From assembly GCA_025890175.1 (NCBI GenBank), contig JANPYM010000009.1, positions 1,427,782 through 1,491,781 of the forward strand: DNA of 64,000 bases, given 5' to 3'. The DNA comes from Ciborinia camelliae (Eukaryota > Ascomycota > Leotiomycetes > Helotiales > Sclerotiniaceae). Below the pieces are notes generated by a model, which was not told the DNA's origin, made no database searches, and was given only the letters and a program-made list of their open reading frames with translations. Shown piece by piece: positions 1-12,865 of the stretch (within the stretch, counting starts at the first letter, position 1; the number at the start of each line of letters is the position of its first letter). Both the position numbers and the translations under genes were made by a program.

Positions 1-2956
1 TTTGCTGTGATAGAGGGGTATCTAAGATGAGTATGGAGGAAATGAAAAGTATGAGATCAACGAGAAGTGAAGTGAGGCAATGAAATATATTAACAAGCAG
101 ATTGAAAAGAGATGATGCCTGGACAAAGGAAGTCTAAACTTGACAGATGATAGAGCTTGTGATGCAATGGTAGGAGTCATTGATCGGAGGAATATGACTG
201 CCTTATAGTCTCTGCCAAATGACTGAGTCTTGTCATGGTAAATGAAAATAAGGCAGCAGTAGGTATGGGCTTGTCAATGAACCTGCATGTAGGATATGCA
301 GGTCAACAAACATGCAGGAAACCTAGACATGGGATGATGAGATGAGTTGTAGGCGCAGTGGAGAGTTGGAAGTATATCTGCCTCAGTACAGATATTCTTA
401 CAGGAAAAGAAAGCCATGCCTGGTCATATCCCGAACCAAGTCCCATATGGATGACCTCCTACCACGAGGTGGCTTGACATTACATAGGAACCGGGCCTCT
501 CATGGATGGGCTGAAATAGAAACCTTGAAAGCGCTGAGTAAAGCCTCAGCTTCGAGTCAGTAACAAGTACTTGTTGGAATATAGTTCCGAAAAGTCGGGA
601 TTATTGATCTACGGAAGATCGATTTAGGTTAAGACGGGTAAACCGGGATGTGGCAGCAAGTTTCCAAAGATTCAAGAAGGAATAAGATGGTGGAATTGAA
701 CCTATTCAAGCCTTTGCGGCGCAGGAAAAGACCACCATGCCACTATGGTTGACAGATATCCACTATGGCTTGGCTTGGCTTGGTCGACAGTCCAGTATTT
801 CGTACCATGGCAAGTACCATGGTAGGCTTTCTGATATTCGCGGTCTAGTAAAAGGACAGCTAACGGGAAGGGTGGATTTGTATGATATTAGTTAGACGAG
901 GTAAGCTAGTAGCTAGCGACGGAGGTAAGTAGTTAGAATTGGAAATATGATGGGTACGGGGATGGAGATGGGGATGGAGCAATCAAGAAGGACTGTGGTC
1001 TGTAGCAACGTTGAATAGTCGGTAAGCATTGCTAGCTAGGGTAAGTGATGGATGCAAAAGTTAGGTAGGTACAGTGTAGTTAGCGGTAGGCAGGCGGACA
1101 AGTTTTAGAAATATGTAGATTCAAATTTCATAGTAATGAAAGTAGGTCGGTACTGTACTGTAACGAGGTAGAGAGTACTGCAGCAGTAGTAGGTAGTAGG
1201 TAGTAGTAAGAAAATAGAATCTAGATAAAGGTAAGTGAGTGAGTGATTGCGCGTACGGTACGGCAGAGTACAGAGCAGTACAGTACAGGTAAGGTAAGGT
1301 AAGAAATTGCCGCGAGTTTCATTGTATACCCTATCCCATGGATGTTAACGTACTATGTTAACGTTAATGTCAAATGTCAAATGCGATAAATGTAATAATG
1401 AATGTTGAACAAGGATAAATATAATATAATTGATGGTTACACTACTTCAAGTAAGGTACGAACTGCCAGATTCAATCCTCGGGTGAGGTGAGTACTCCGT
1501 ATTGGTTGGAAATTGAATTGTTGTCCATAAGTTATCGTATCAAGGTCCGTGATGATTCGTGAAGTGAAGTGAAGTGAGGTGAAGGGGATGGGATGAAAAA
1601 AAGAGAGATTGGAAAAAAAGATGTCAGCAACAGAATCAATAGAATCTCAATTCGGCTTTTTTCCCAATCACATCATGAGCGTGGGTCTCTAAGATCAAAC
1701 GGAATCATTATTATTGCACAAACAGTTTGTCATTATTTGGGACTTGGGAGGCAAAGGCTATGGCTATGTTTCAGTCTTGCTTAGAAGGGAAAACAGTAAT
1801 AAATTGTTACTATTACTCCGTATATGATTGGATGGATAATCTTAGGTAATCATTATTTTCATCAAATGGGAAATTTGATGAAAGCCGTTGGAGACGAAGC
1901 AATCAAATCAAATGTGTATGTGTGTGTTGTGTTGTGTTGGTTAGATCTAACAATCCAACAGCATTTCATCATCTCAACTACCGGACAAATGAGAATGGGT
2001 TAGGTTATGGGATTTCTTCCTTGATGATAACCTTGATGATGATAATCGTTTCATTGGTATCTTCTATCTTTTAGACTGTATGTATGTACGTACCTATTAC
2101 TTACCTAGGTAGGTATTCAACGGAAGAGTAGCTCTTACCGGCTCTAGTTTCTTTTTTACACTTCTATTATTATTTCCTTGGTAGACTCAGGTCCATCCCC
2201 AGGTATCCAACTAACTATCAGTTCTATTTTCCCCAACACATTTCCGTAAAAATCGCCAATCATTTACTTCTGCACCTGCTCCCCTTCTCATGAGTTATAA
2301 CCTATCCAATATATCTATACCAAGATCGCTTACAATTGGAATATGCCTAAGTAGTAAGGACTCATATCAAGCCCCATTTTGACGTTTATAGATAGATTCG
2401 TTTACTCACTCATTCATCCAACGTTGATATTAGCCATTTTGATTTCATATCTGGCCACCGACCCCGGACTGCATATGAAGGATTCGATCGTTACAGGGGA
2501 GCAAACTACATTTGCATTCTCCCCCTCAGCTGGACTGCGGCCATTGATCACATCTCAAACAACCGCTCACTCAATCAATGTCCGTAAGTTCGGGTCTCCG
2601 AGGTTACAGATTGTGATATTGGAATTAGATCAATGTTGTGAACATCCATCTGCGGCCCTCTGATTTCGGCCAGAGAGTCATTCTCAGGTTACAGTAGCTA
2701 TTGTGGGGTAGAACATGACATGTATACGAGATGAAACACAAAGGTTTCCTGGAACTTATCGTTACATTTCTGTAATTGGAACATTTGGTACATTCGAGAT
2801 TGAAGCCGTTCAATGCTTTGAAACAAAATCTAACCTTGATCAACGATATGGATCAAACCCGCAACTTGTAACCCCAATTAACAATTCCTTCGCTTATTGT
2901 AACCTCCAGCTACTGTACAAACTACCGAGCCTCTTCCCCGCTCCCCCAATTCACCG

Positions 2957-3079
2957 AATTCACCATCCAATACACGGCCATCTAATTCACTACCCAATTC
3001 ACCACCCAACTCACCCAATTCACCATCCAAGTACACGGCCATCTAATTCACCACCCAATTCACTACCCAACTCACCCAA
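2957..3079 (+). repeat. two-copy tandem duplication, about 62 bp unit
   Basis: Two adjacent copies share the block TACACGGCCATCTAATTCAC followed by CACCCAACTCACC, differing at a few positions. The sequence is C/A-rich and also repeats the short word ATTCACC. It is non-coding as far as can be seen. Confidence 0.75.
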
Positions 3080-3404
3080 TTAACTCGATTCATCCACTTC
3101 CAGTTTCAGTTCCAAATGTTCCATTTGTTTCACAAACCGAAAGTTCCCATCAAAAATCAAAAATCAAAAATCTGCCTTACCTCGAAAACCCACCTCCCCT
3201 CCTGCACCCAAGCTATTCAGCCTCGCACTAACTATCCAGATCTCGTAAGGCGACCTATTGAACGACCCCCCAGCCTGCATCCCCGCTGCAAACTAATCAA
3301 ACACTGCCTCATTGTGGCTCACCTGTGACTTTTTAACTTTTTCCCTCCCCTCTCACCTCTTTTTTGACCTTACCGATTTTTGGTCTTACTGTATGGTGAC
3401 GATA

Positions 3405-3429
3405 CATACCTACCTACCTAGGTAGGTAT
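3405..3429. repeat. copy of dispersed palindrome (CCTACCTAGGTAGG)
   Basis: A near-perfect 24-25 bp palindrome centred on CCTAGG. Shorter or imperfect copies occur around 2103, 3537, 3924, 4418, 8705, 8807, 9142, 13695, 29590, 41097, 46020, 48410, 48430, 50680 and 63627, all outside recognised coding exons. Confidence 0.7.
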
Positions 3430-5059
3430 CTCTCAATCTCTCTCGGCACCTACCAATTCTAGCCTGGAATTAATCGCGCGTGCGTGCTCAATGTAATAAC
3501 TTATGTCATCATTTACGGAATACAGAGTACAGTAAAGGTACCTAGGTACGGTACCTACTCAATTGGGTATTGTGCATAGGATCATGCATGTATCACGGGG
3601 ACTCCGAGATTCATACCTACCTATTCATCCATATCATGAGCTCGGGGGAGAAGACGGATTGACGACATGGTGCATTCGTAGGATATCGGAATTGGATGGG
3701 GATGGATGGGACTGCTGCCTCGATGACTTCTGATCAATGAGATATTATTACGGAAGCTTCGTGCAGCGAGACTGGGCGAGTAGGTATCATGTGAGGATGA
3801 AAATCGGGATGGTTAGGTAGGTATGTATTTTCATTAATCGCCTATCCTCGATTTTTCTTGCTTCCCCTTCATGACGATGATGCAAATTCGGTTATAATGC
3901 GACTGACTAGGCGGTATTTCACCACCTAGGTAGGTAGGTATTTCCAAATAATATCACCATTTATCCATCGATTTATCCATTCATCCATCTATCCATCTTA
4001 CATGCATACGCGCTGCTCAGGGTCCATTATTCTCTACGATCTCGTTAAAGTCCAAAGGCAAGCATGTCTCCGATCCACCACCATCATGACAGCAAACCCA
4101 AACGAACAAACGGCCGGCATTCAGCCACAGTCCGAACCGGGGTAGATGAAAAAGGATCCCGGTAGATTCTCGACCCATGGAGTGAGAGATTATCGAACCG
4201 GTCTACCGGTCTTCCATCATCTCTATCACATAATACCTACCTACCTATCGACTAGAACAAGAACGGAAGAGAACACATCAGATTTTTGTTTCCCCCCGTG
4301 CGAGTCCGATGCGCTGCGATGCGCTGCGCTACGTCAAACCAAAAATGCGTCGGGAACCGTGCATGGAAACTAGGTAGCACGGAGTTCGATATTCAAGGCA
4401 GAGATGCATATATGTATCTACCTAGGTACCTAGACCCTAAAGTATTCATTCAGCTTCTCGATGACTCCCACGAGCTGTCCCACAAGCTGAGGCACTTACG
4501 AGTAGTTTGATATCATATCAATCATCCACCTTATCCACATTCTTTCAGCGCGCGTTTACGAAAGCCATGTCAATGTTAGTTTGTGAGTAAGTTATTACTC
4601 ATATTCAACTTGCACACACCTCGAGTAGGCCACATGTACAGTACAATATGTGATCAACGGATAGCGCCAGGCCTGTTTGATATGTTTACGAGATGTAAAT
4701 CTACGTTTGTAAATACAGATTTAGCCAAGATGTCATTGACTAGTGAGTCAATCATTTATTTTATCCCACGCCGCCTTTGATTGCTTTCATTCCTTCATTC
4801 CTTCATTCATTTCCCCTCCCTTCCCCTTTTCCGGATTCCGTTTCCCCCATTGATCCTTCTACCTTCCCTTACTCCACTCCATCCACATCTAATATGCTCA
4901 TCCGGTGTCCCAAGAGAATATCGTGCGTACAGAATTGCCGTAGCAAGGCTGAGAGCTCAAGCCACGAACAACCCACAATCTTCTTTTCTCGTCTTTTCTC
5001 GTCTTTTCCAATTCACAGCTGATGAACTTTCCCCAAAACCCTCAAATTCCACACGCATC

Positions 5060-8000
5060 TCAGCCATTATTCTGACCTCCCTCCATCCCATTCTTCAAAT
5101 TCTTAATAAACCAATCCGAATTAGCATCCACCATAAAATTCGTAATATTAAATTCATTCGCCCCATTTCCGCCCATCTCCGGCATTTGCATATCACCCAT
5201 TCCACCCCCCTGATTTGAACTACTCGAGGGATCACCCGGAATAACAGGTAATCTCGGTACATTGAAGAAATCGAAAACATCCAAATACTCCAACTCATTA
5301 GGAGCCGGTGTTCGAGATGGTGTTATACTCGGCAATCGAGAAAGCCCCACATATTTAGGTTGTCTCGAAATCAAGAAATCCAAATCGTAAGCACATCTTC
5401 TCATATCTGCGAGGATTTTGACGGAAGATGGAGTGACGCGTTCGCCATTTGCGCCGGCGGCACGTTCGCTGTCGCGGTGTTCGTCAAGTACGCGTTGGAG
5501 AATCGTCGTGTAACGTTCTGCTACAAGCCAGTAGCTACCCATATCTCGTAGTGTATCGACAAAGAATTGGATTTGGGGGCTGAGTTTATGTTCGATGGTT
5601 GAACCGTGGACGAGGAGTAATCGGGCGGCCACCCAGAGCGTGAAGGCAAATGGTGGGCCTAATTTTGGTAGCATGCCATTTTGGACTACGTATCTATTGT
5701 TATGTCAGTACATTTCGTTCAAGGCACATGTATTTATGTAAACCCTGTATTTTACGATACAACTGAGTAATTTATTGGGATTCTGATGGTGAGGCTCATT
5801 AGCAAGCATATAAAAATATAAAATGTACGTACTCTCCTAAGGCTGCGATATTCTCAACAGCACCATTGCAACGTTGACTTGCACTATACGAAGGAGTAAA
5901 AATAGGCGACCTAGTCGTCGGGTAGGCAGCCGATGAATGAAGCCGTATTACTGCTGTGTGGTATGTAGCGTGTAGCATAACCCAGCCACAATTGATGGAT
6001 TTATTGCTTCCTGGTTGGAAGAGTTTCGCCATGTTTCCATAATCGCCAGGCAGATTGAATTTCCATGCAGTGAGCATATTGTCAAGTTCTCGATATTCGC
6101 CCTGCCATTTTTCAACGTCGGACAAGGCACTGATATCTACTGGCTTTTTCAAAAACTTGTGGATTCTGGACAAAATTCCAAGAATCTCAATGTAATACGA
6201 GAATGCGCCAAGATTCTCTGGCTTTTCAATGTCATATTCCGTCCGTTCGCTTGTACGAAACCATCTTGTCTCCACAGTCTGGTTTTTACTCCAAAGGTCA
6301 TCTCGGCAAGGTAGGGTCCTATCGATTTCTTTTTCATCCAAAGCAAATTCGAAAGCTGTCGCAATTGTGGCGTATCGATCCAAGAGGTATACCATCCAGA
6401 AGAGACGCCTCCGAGATTCCTCTTCAATCCAATTCTCGGGCTCTGGCAAGACCATTGCTCGAAGTGTATAGATTGAAGGATAGTTTGGCGACACAGAGAA
6501 GGAAGTACTCTCTACAGCGAGTCCCAATTGAACTACCGAGCGAGTGATTAAGGCTAATAGATTCCATCCAGGTGGCCCATTACTACTGCCCACCAGATCC
6601 AAGGCCAAGATTACCAGCGCCTGTAGAGCTTTGACCGAGGAATTTTCTAACCCATACAGCAATACTTTCTGCTTGGATATATCGTGATAATGTCGTCTTC
6701 TTTCTTCAGTAAGTCGTTGATCTGTAGAAAATCTTAAAGTGGTGGCTACAATAGCATGTAAAAGTATTTTGTCTGCTTCATCCAAAGCAGATGGGCCGAA
6801 CAAGGAGTCCAGTGTAGATCTTCGATGTAATATTGGACACCAGGTATTGATATACTTGAAATAAAGATCAACTAGTGCATATAAGAGATCATATGGTGGA
6901 AGTGCGTTGTCAGAAGATACTTCGCTTGAGTTCTGGGTTATATTCAAGCTGGGAGATCGCAAGGGTGGTTGGTTTGTATTATAAAAACCCGGTGCTTGGC
7001 TGGATGGTATTGTGTGATTTTGTTGTTGCATTTCCAGGGATTTATGGGATCCCTGTGATCCTGGGGTGTGTTGTTGATGGAAGATGTCACCATGAATAGA
7101 TGACATTGAAGGATTTGGAGGTATGGGATGTCCAAAGTCCATGGATGTATTTTGTTGTCCAAAAGTGGAAGGTTTTTGAAGAAATAGGGCTGCCTCAGCT
7201 CTAGCAACATGTCCTCCACGATGAGCAGAGAGTCCTTCATTTGGTCTGAAGCTATGAATACTTTGTGGTGTATCGTGATCGCTCGGAACACTGTTGGAGA
7301 GACTGTTATTGCTGTTACGACCAAAAGATGATTCTAAGATCTGAGCATGCGAGCGTAGAATATCCTCGAGTCGGTCTAGTCTTTGTTCAAGTTCTCGACC
7401 ATAGCCAGCTCTCAATCCGGGTTTCTTGCGCTCTTTATATTCACATGCAGCGCCATTGCGGCTGCACCATCCGCACGATGGTTGGCCGCGATCACATTTG
7501 ACCTATTAGGGTCAGATTTAAACTTTATGAACCCGTCAAGAGAGAAGCTGGTATACAATACTACACGAGTGATTCTCAGACCCTTGTCGAGATACACAAA
7601 GATACTTCTTCTGTGTAATACACATATGTTCTCGATAATTTCCATGTGCCAATGACAAACTGTCACCAGGATGGTATCGAGAGAGATCTTGAGGATTTCT
7701 ACCCAAGTTGATTCAATAGAGCTGTGACCTAATGTATCGTACCTTTCTTTGCTTACATAGCTCGCACCTTCGACGAAATGTCAGCCAATCATTCCCAACA
7801 CTTTCCGCACCATTGGTTGGGGGATCATCTTCCGATTCCTTGACGGGAAGAGAATTGGATGAGTCCTCTTCGATATTAATATCAGGGTCATTTGTGAAAG
7901 AATGAGACATGATTCCTTACGAAACTGACATCGGCCGACGTTGCCTCTTACGAGGGCCGTCGCCATTTGCATCAATACTGTCCTCCTCCCCGCTATAAAA

Positions 8001-8078
8001 TTGGTCATTGTCTCCATCACTCTCGGGCTGAGTTGCACCAGAACGCAAGGACGTTCTGGGTGATTGCTGGTTATCCAT
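5060..8078 (-). CDS. Zn2Cys6 fungal-specific transcription factor (candidate rhamnose-cluster regulator)
   Basis: Four exons join in frame to 828 residues: 8078-7921, 7767-7743, 7502-5833 and 5693-5060. The binuclear zinc cluster is built across two introns: Cys 54, 57, 64, 71, 74 and 81 (C-X2-C-X6-C-X6-C-X2-C-X6-C), with the start PMSVSCELCKQRKVKCDRG. The 25-nt second exon carries only the first zinc-cluster half. A short coiled coil follows (about 98-120), then the fungal-specific TF domain (from about 270 to 560) and an acidic, Asn/Gly-rich tail. The start at 8078 was chosen over the ATG at 7910 because only the upstream exon supplies the residues normally preceding the first Cys and leaves a proper intron. 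The gene is divergent from the rhamnonate dehydratase across 1.7 kb. A role in rhamnose regulation is inferred only from that position. Confidence 0.9.
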
Positions 8079-9764
8079 AGAAGCTGCAACGAAATCCCGA
8101 TACCAAAATGATAATATTGATAGCCCACCTTGTCCACCCTTTGCGAGTCTCGGTGAAGATGGGAACGAAATGGAAGGGGCAAGCTCGGTGTTTGATCAGC
8201 GAGGAGGTGGATCTTTTACGAACCAAAAAGGTGGGAAAAGTTGAGAAAAATCGAGTTGTATGTGGTGTGGGGCACGTGTACAGGTGAAAAATGATGGGGA
8301 ATCCTTGAAGCATTGATTTGATTTGTTTTGGTGAATATGTCAGATTTTGACAATTGGAAGTTAAAAGGTATCGGATTCGGATTCGGATAGTATAGTAGTA
8401 GTGTAGTAGGTAGGTATCTTCTCTTCTCCGTTTCCCCTCGGTCAGTGAACTACTTACTTGTAACTGAGTAGCTTTTCAAAGGATAAAAGACCTTAAGGTT
8501 CCTCATGAACCATGATTGATCAATTCAACCACCAACAGATAATATGCCTAAAACGAGCTGGTCTGATTATGAGTTGGCAAAAGAACGAACCAAAGAATCA
8601 TCCCGCCATACCTAGTAGATCTTTTAAGTTATTAAGCTGCAAGTTGCAAACTTTTAATCCAATGGCATGGCATGGCATGGCATAGCATCATTGGCATGTC
8701 ATATCTACTAGGTACCTAGTAGGTGAATCTTCCAATACCTTATCATCAATGGCAGCAGGGTAGGGCTTCGATTGAGTTTGTGGGGTATAATAATTACCCA
8801 GTCGAGTAGGTACCTACCTAGGTAGTACCTCCAGCTCCTATAGGTGGTAGTGGAGGTAGCTTTCATTGATGCACGGTTACCAGCTGACTACCTAGATCAA
8901 TTGATAATCAATCAATCAATCAATCAATTGAACCACCAATGCTCCATCCATCCATCCATCAATCAAACCACCCACCAATGCTCCATCCATCAACCATCAA
9001 TGCCTTTACTGTAACCTTTATATTATTAACCTTACGATGTATGCATCGGTGAGTGATGTAGGGAGGGAGTATCATGTATGGAGATATCCAATACGAGCTT
9101 TCGCTATTCTGTTTTAAACTATTCACATGTGAGAGCATGCACCCTAGGTAGTAGGTAGGTACCTATTTGTGCATGTACCTTAGAGTAACGATTATTATAG
9201 TACCGTACCTAGGAAGTGTGTATCTCTACTGCAATGTACTCCGTGTACCTACTAGGTATATGGATCGAGGTGAGTGATGGTTCATGGAGTGTGGTGCGTG
9301 GTGTGTGGTGCGAGAGCCATTCATAATGACCTCTGGAAACCACCTGGGCAAGAGAGATTATGTCGTTACTGGTACTTGCAATCACTTATTACCATAACCC
9401 TATGCAACACAATTACCAGAAACTACTTCTTCAGCAAACATGCAATTGCCACAACAATATCTCGAATATGCCGAGAGACAATCAATGCTTTCATAGAGCG
9501 GGACACACCTATAATACGTTAAGAATATGAGTTGGACTTGCATTCCTCATCAATAATAGCTCGGTCGATATTCTCCCGGCTCGTTTTGGAAAAGCATCAA
9601 TCACCCGCCAAGGTGTTTCTTGTGGAAGGAGCTACAAAGTAACCTGTCTATCCATCAATCATAAGTGAACAGTAAACAGTCCTGGCTTTTCATTTAACTA
9701 TTAACTTCCATTCGTTCGCTTTCCTAGCATTCTCAGTACCTTTAATCCGTTTTTCCACATCATC
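8079..9764. other. divergent intergenic/promoter region between TF and rhamnonate dehydratase
   Basis: No gene is seen. The region holds an 18-bp perfect palindrome CTACTAGGTACCTAGTAG (8705-8722), another CCTAGG palindrome at 8807-8825, repeated GGCATGGCAT and AATCAATC words, and a duplicated CCAATGCTCCATCCATC word near 8938 and 8977. It must contain the promoters of both flanking genes; no operator can be assigned by eye. Confidence 0.6.
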
Positions 9765-11167
9765 ATGGCTTCTTCATCAGCTCGCAGCTTCCCAACTATC
9801 AAAGCCATCCGAACATTTGTTGTCGATGGCGTTGGATCTGGGGGAGACTATCACAATGTTAAAGGTGGTCATTGGTAAGTTCGACCAACCATCATCCTAT
9901 GATTTATACTAAATCACATCAGGCTGATTGATACACCCATTTCAACACCGATGTCAAGATGGGAAAAGTATCGGGAATCGAGAACAAGTTGGGGGATCAA
10001 TGTGCTAGGTTCATTCTGCGTTGAAATAGAAGGTTCAGATGGCACAGTTGGATTTGCTACAGGATTTGGAGGTAATTTTTAATCTCTCCAATCTCTCCGA
10101 CCGAAGCTCACCACATGTTCGCAGGTCCACCAGCATGCTGGCTAACTCACCAACATTTCGAAAGATTCCTCATCGGCGCCGATCCAAGAGACACCAATCA
10201 CTTATTTGAACAAATGTATAGAGGTTCAATGTTTTATGGTCGAAAGGGGCTTCCAGTTGCGGTCATCTCAGTTATTGATTTGGCAATTTGGGATCTGCTT
10301 GGAAAGATCAGGGGAGAGCCAGTATACAAGATGATTGGAGGAGCTACAAAAGAGAGGCTAGATTTCTATTGCACTGGACCTGAGCCAACTGCTGCAAAGG
10401 CCATGGGATTCTGGGGTGCTAAAGTTCCGCTGCCATATTGCCCTGAGGAGGGTCACAAGGGACTCCAAAAGAACGTCGAATTCCTCAAAAAGCACAGAGA
10501 AAGCGTAGGCCCAGATTTTCCACTCATGGTCGATTGCTATATGAGTCTCAACGTTCCATATACGATTCAGATTGCTGCAGCTTGCAAAGATTTAAATATC
10601 AATTGGTGGGAAGAGTGTCTATCTCCGGATGACACTGATGGCTTTGCACAAATCAAACAAGCTCACCCGCAACTCAAGTTCACCACCGGCGAGCATGAAT
10701 ACTCGAGATATGGTTTCAGAAAGCTTATCGAAGGTCGAAATCTCGATATCATTCAACCGGATGTTATGTGGCTCGGAGGAATGACCGAGTTGCTCAAAGT
10801 TGCAGCAATGGCAGCCGCTTATGATATTCCAGTGGTACCGCATGCAAGTGGACCTTACAGTTATCATTTTGTGGTTTCTCAAACAAATTGTCCATTCCAG
10901 GAGTACCTTGCAAATTCGCCAGATGGGAAGAGTGTCCTACCAGTCTTCGGAGATTTATTCTTAGATGAACCAATCCCCGTGAAAGGATACCTTGACGTTT
11001 CACAACTCGACAAACCAGGTTTTGGTTTGACACTTAACCCGGCTGCACGACTTATTCCCGCTCAATATCTCTTAACACCAAACCCAGAGAGGCCTCTTGG
11101 TCAACCAGCAGTTGAGCAAAAGAAGCCCGCTCAGGGTATTGTGAATGGAGTGGTGGAAGAAATCTAG
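9765..11167 (+). CDS. lraC: L-rhamnonate dehydratase (enolase superfamily)
   Basis: Three exons (9765-9874, 9923-10071, 10125-11167) encode 433 residues. The protein follows bacterial L-rhamnonate dehydratase closely along its length: the N-terminal capping segment contains GGDYH and STPMSRWEKYRESRTSWGIN, and the barrel carries the expected acid/base and Mg ligands. Visible are Asp223 (MVDCYMS), Glu249 (WWEECL), Glu276/His277 (TGEHEYSR), Asp299 (IIQPDVMW) and His326 (VVPHASGPYSYH). The family converts L-rhamnonate to 2-keto-3-deoxy-L-rhamnonate, step 3 of the fungal pathway (LRA3 in yeasts, lraC in Aspergillus). D-galacturonate-pathway dehydratases of the same superfamily have a different N-terminus. 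It lies 0.7 kb upstream of the step 1 enzyme on the same strand. Both introns are about 50 bp and keep the frame. Confidence 0.93.
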
Positions 11168-11884
11168 AGCTTCCAAGGTGTCGAATTCATAGCGTGGATC
11201 ACAAGCAAATTGTTTTATTAGTATTTTAATTTATTTCTATAATGCAATACCATCATCTATTTCAGCATAATCATATTCTTAAAATCATCCAAGACTCGAG
11301 ACTCAAGACTCTATGATTCTAATCCTCGCTCATAAAACCGCAGAACGTATGCATCGAAGACACTACCTATTTTCAAAATCATCTTCTTTCTGAGTGAATT
11401 AGCATGACCAGACCGCATGCCACATCGTACAAATACAAGGAAATACAAGTATCAATCAATTGATGTGGATGGACAACTGACAGCTTACCCCACGTTTTGC
11501 GGTCACTTACTACTCTGGCTTCGGTGGTCTTTACCTCGAGAACCCCGAATCGCGGGGTCCTTCCACTATTGACAAGGGTCTAATCATCCTAGGGGCTATC
11601 AATTTATTACAACATAATGCATACGATGTGAATCTATTGTCAACCAAAAATGATATCCATAACGTGTTACTATTTCAATTCTTTGTATACTCTTCACTTG
11701 ACTGCAAGTCCCGAACTTTACGACCCTTAACAATCTCATTCTATGCTCATTCTATGCTCATCACAAGCTTCAACCCCAAGATACCCCACCATTCGAGCAA
11801 ATAAATACGTTTCAACCTGTACCTTATACATCTAAAATCTATACATTTATAAATCTGTTTCTTAAATCCTACATACAAACAATA
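11168..11884. other. intergenic between the two rhamnose enzymes
   Basis: 717 bp without a gene. It should hold the dehydratase terminator and the dehydrogenase promoter; the last 120 bp is C/T/A-rich as in a fungal 5' leader. Confidence 0.55.
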
Positions 11885-12865
11885 ATGAGTCTCAAAGGAG
11901 TACACCTCCTCTCAGGCAAAACCGCCGCTATAACCGGTGGAACTACTGGAAGTTCGTCCTCCCAGCACTTCTCACCCCATAATTCCCTTCCCTGTCTCCC
12001 GCTCAACTAACACCCTCCCTTCCACTTTCAGTCGGCCGTGCAATAGCACTCCTCTACCTCCGTCAAGGCTGCAACGTAGCAGTCAACCATCTAGGTCTTG
12101 AATCCGACATCCCGCATCTGGAATCGCTTCATTCGGAAGCCAAGACACTCTTACAGGAAGATCCAGAAGCGGGCAGCTTGATAGATGTACCGGGAGATGT
12201 GAGTAAACCGGAGACGGGAAAGGAGTTGGTGGAACGTGCGGTGGGGAAATGGGGACGATTGGATATCTTTGTTAGTAATGCCGGGGTTTGTCGATTTGCG
12301 GAATTTTTGGAGTGAGTGATAAATGGGCTTTTTTTAATTTTGGGTTTAGATGGAAAGGGGGATATGGGAAGAAGAAAACTAATATAAGCGAAAAAAAAGA
12401 CTAGAACCCGACCTCTTCTCCCACACCGTACGCACCAACCTCGACGGCGCCTTCTACACCTGCCAATCTGCCGCCCGCCAAATGTCCACCCAATCCCCCC
12501 AGGGTGGTTCCATCATTGCCATTTCCTCCATCTCCGCCTTGGTTGGAGGAGCCCAACAAACCCATTACACGCCCACCAAAGCCGGGGTTCTCTCCTTGAT
12601 GCAGAGTATGGCGTGTGCGCTTGGCAAATACGGGATTCGATGCAATGCGCTCCTGCCTGGGACCATCAGGACGCAATTAAATGAAGAGGATTTGAAGGAT
12701 GACGCAAAGAGGAAGTATATGGAAGGCAGGATTCCGTTGGGGAGGACGGGCGTTCCGGCGGATTTGGCGGGGCCGGCGGTTTTTCTGGCGAATGCCGAGT
12801 TGAGCGGGTATGTTAATGGGAGTGGGCTTTTGGTGGATGGTGGGTTGTTTGTTAATTTGCAATGA
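11885..12865 (+). CDS. lraA: L-rhamnose-1-dehydrogenase (short-chain dehydrogenase/reductase)
   Basis: Three exons (11885-11951, 12032-12311, 12400-12865) give 270 residues. The third exon must begin at 12400, after the AG inside an A-run, because the nearer AG at 12403-12404 breaks the frame. Classical SDR features are present: TGGTTGIGR cofactor motif (17-25), the NAG motif, and the Ser159/Tyr172/Lys176 triad (SSISALVGGAQQTHYTPTK). The C-terminus GSGLLVDGGLFVNLQ and the segment GIRCNALLPGTIRTQLNEED match yeast L-rhamnose-1-dehydrogenase (LRA1), which oxidises L-rhamnose to rhamnono-lactone using NAD(P)+. Related SDRs act on other sugars, so the substrate rests on this resemblance plus the adjacent rhamnonate dehydratase. 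The gene is GC-richer than its surroundings. Confidence 0.92.

Larger units (their letters stand above)
1..5059. other. gene-poor intergenic region
   Basis: No reading frame here has the composition or motifs of a recognisable gene; the open frames are short and overlap on both strands. The stretch holds low-complexity runs (GAAGTGAAGTGAG near 1560, GTGTGTTGTGTTGTG near 1920), a duplicated block of about 62 bp near 2.96-3.08 kb and several copies of the palindrome built on CCTAGG (2103, 3405, 3537, 3924, 4418). Part of it may be promoter DNA of a gene beyond the left edge, but nothing shows this directly. Confidence 0.6.

Noticed and set aside
2715..3083. 122-codon plus frame with HHPIH repeats
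   Set aside because: Low-complexity product of the CAATTCACC repeats; no coding support.
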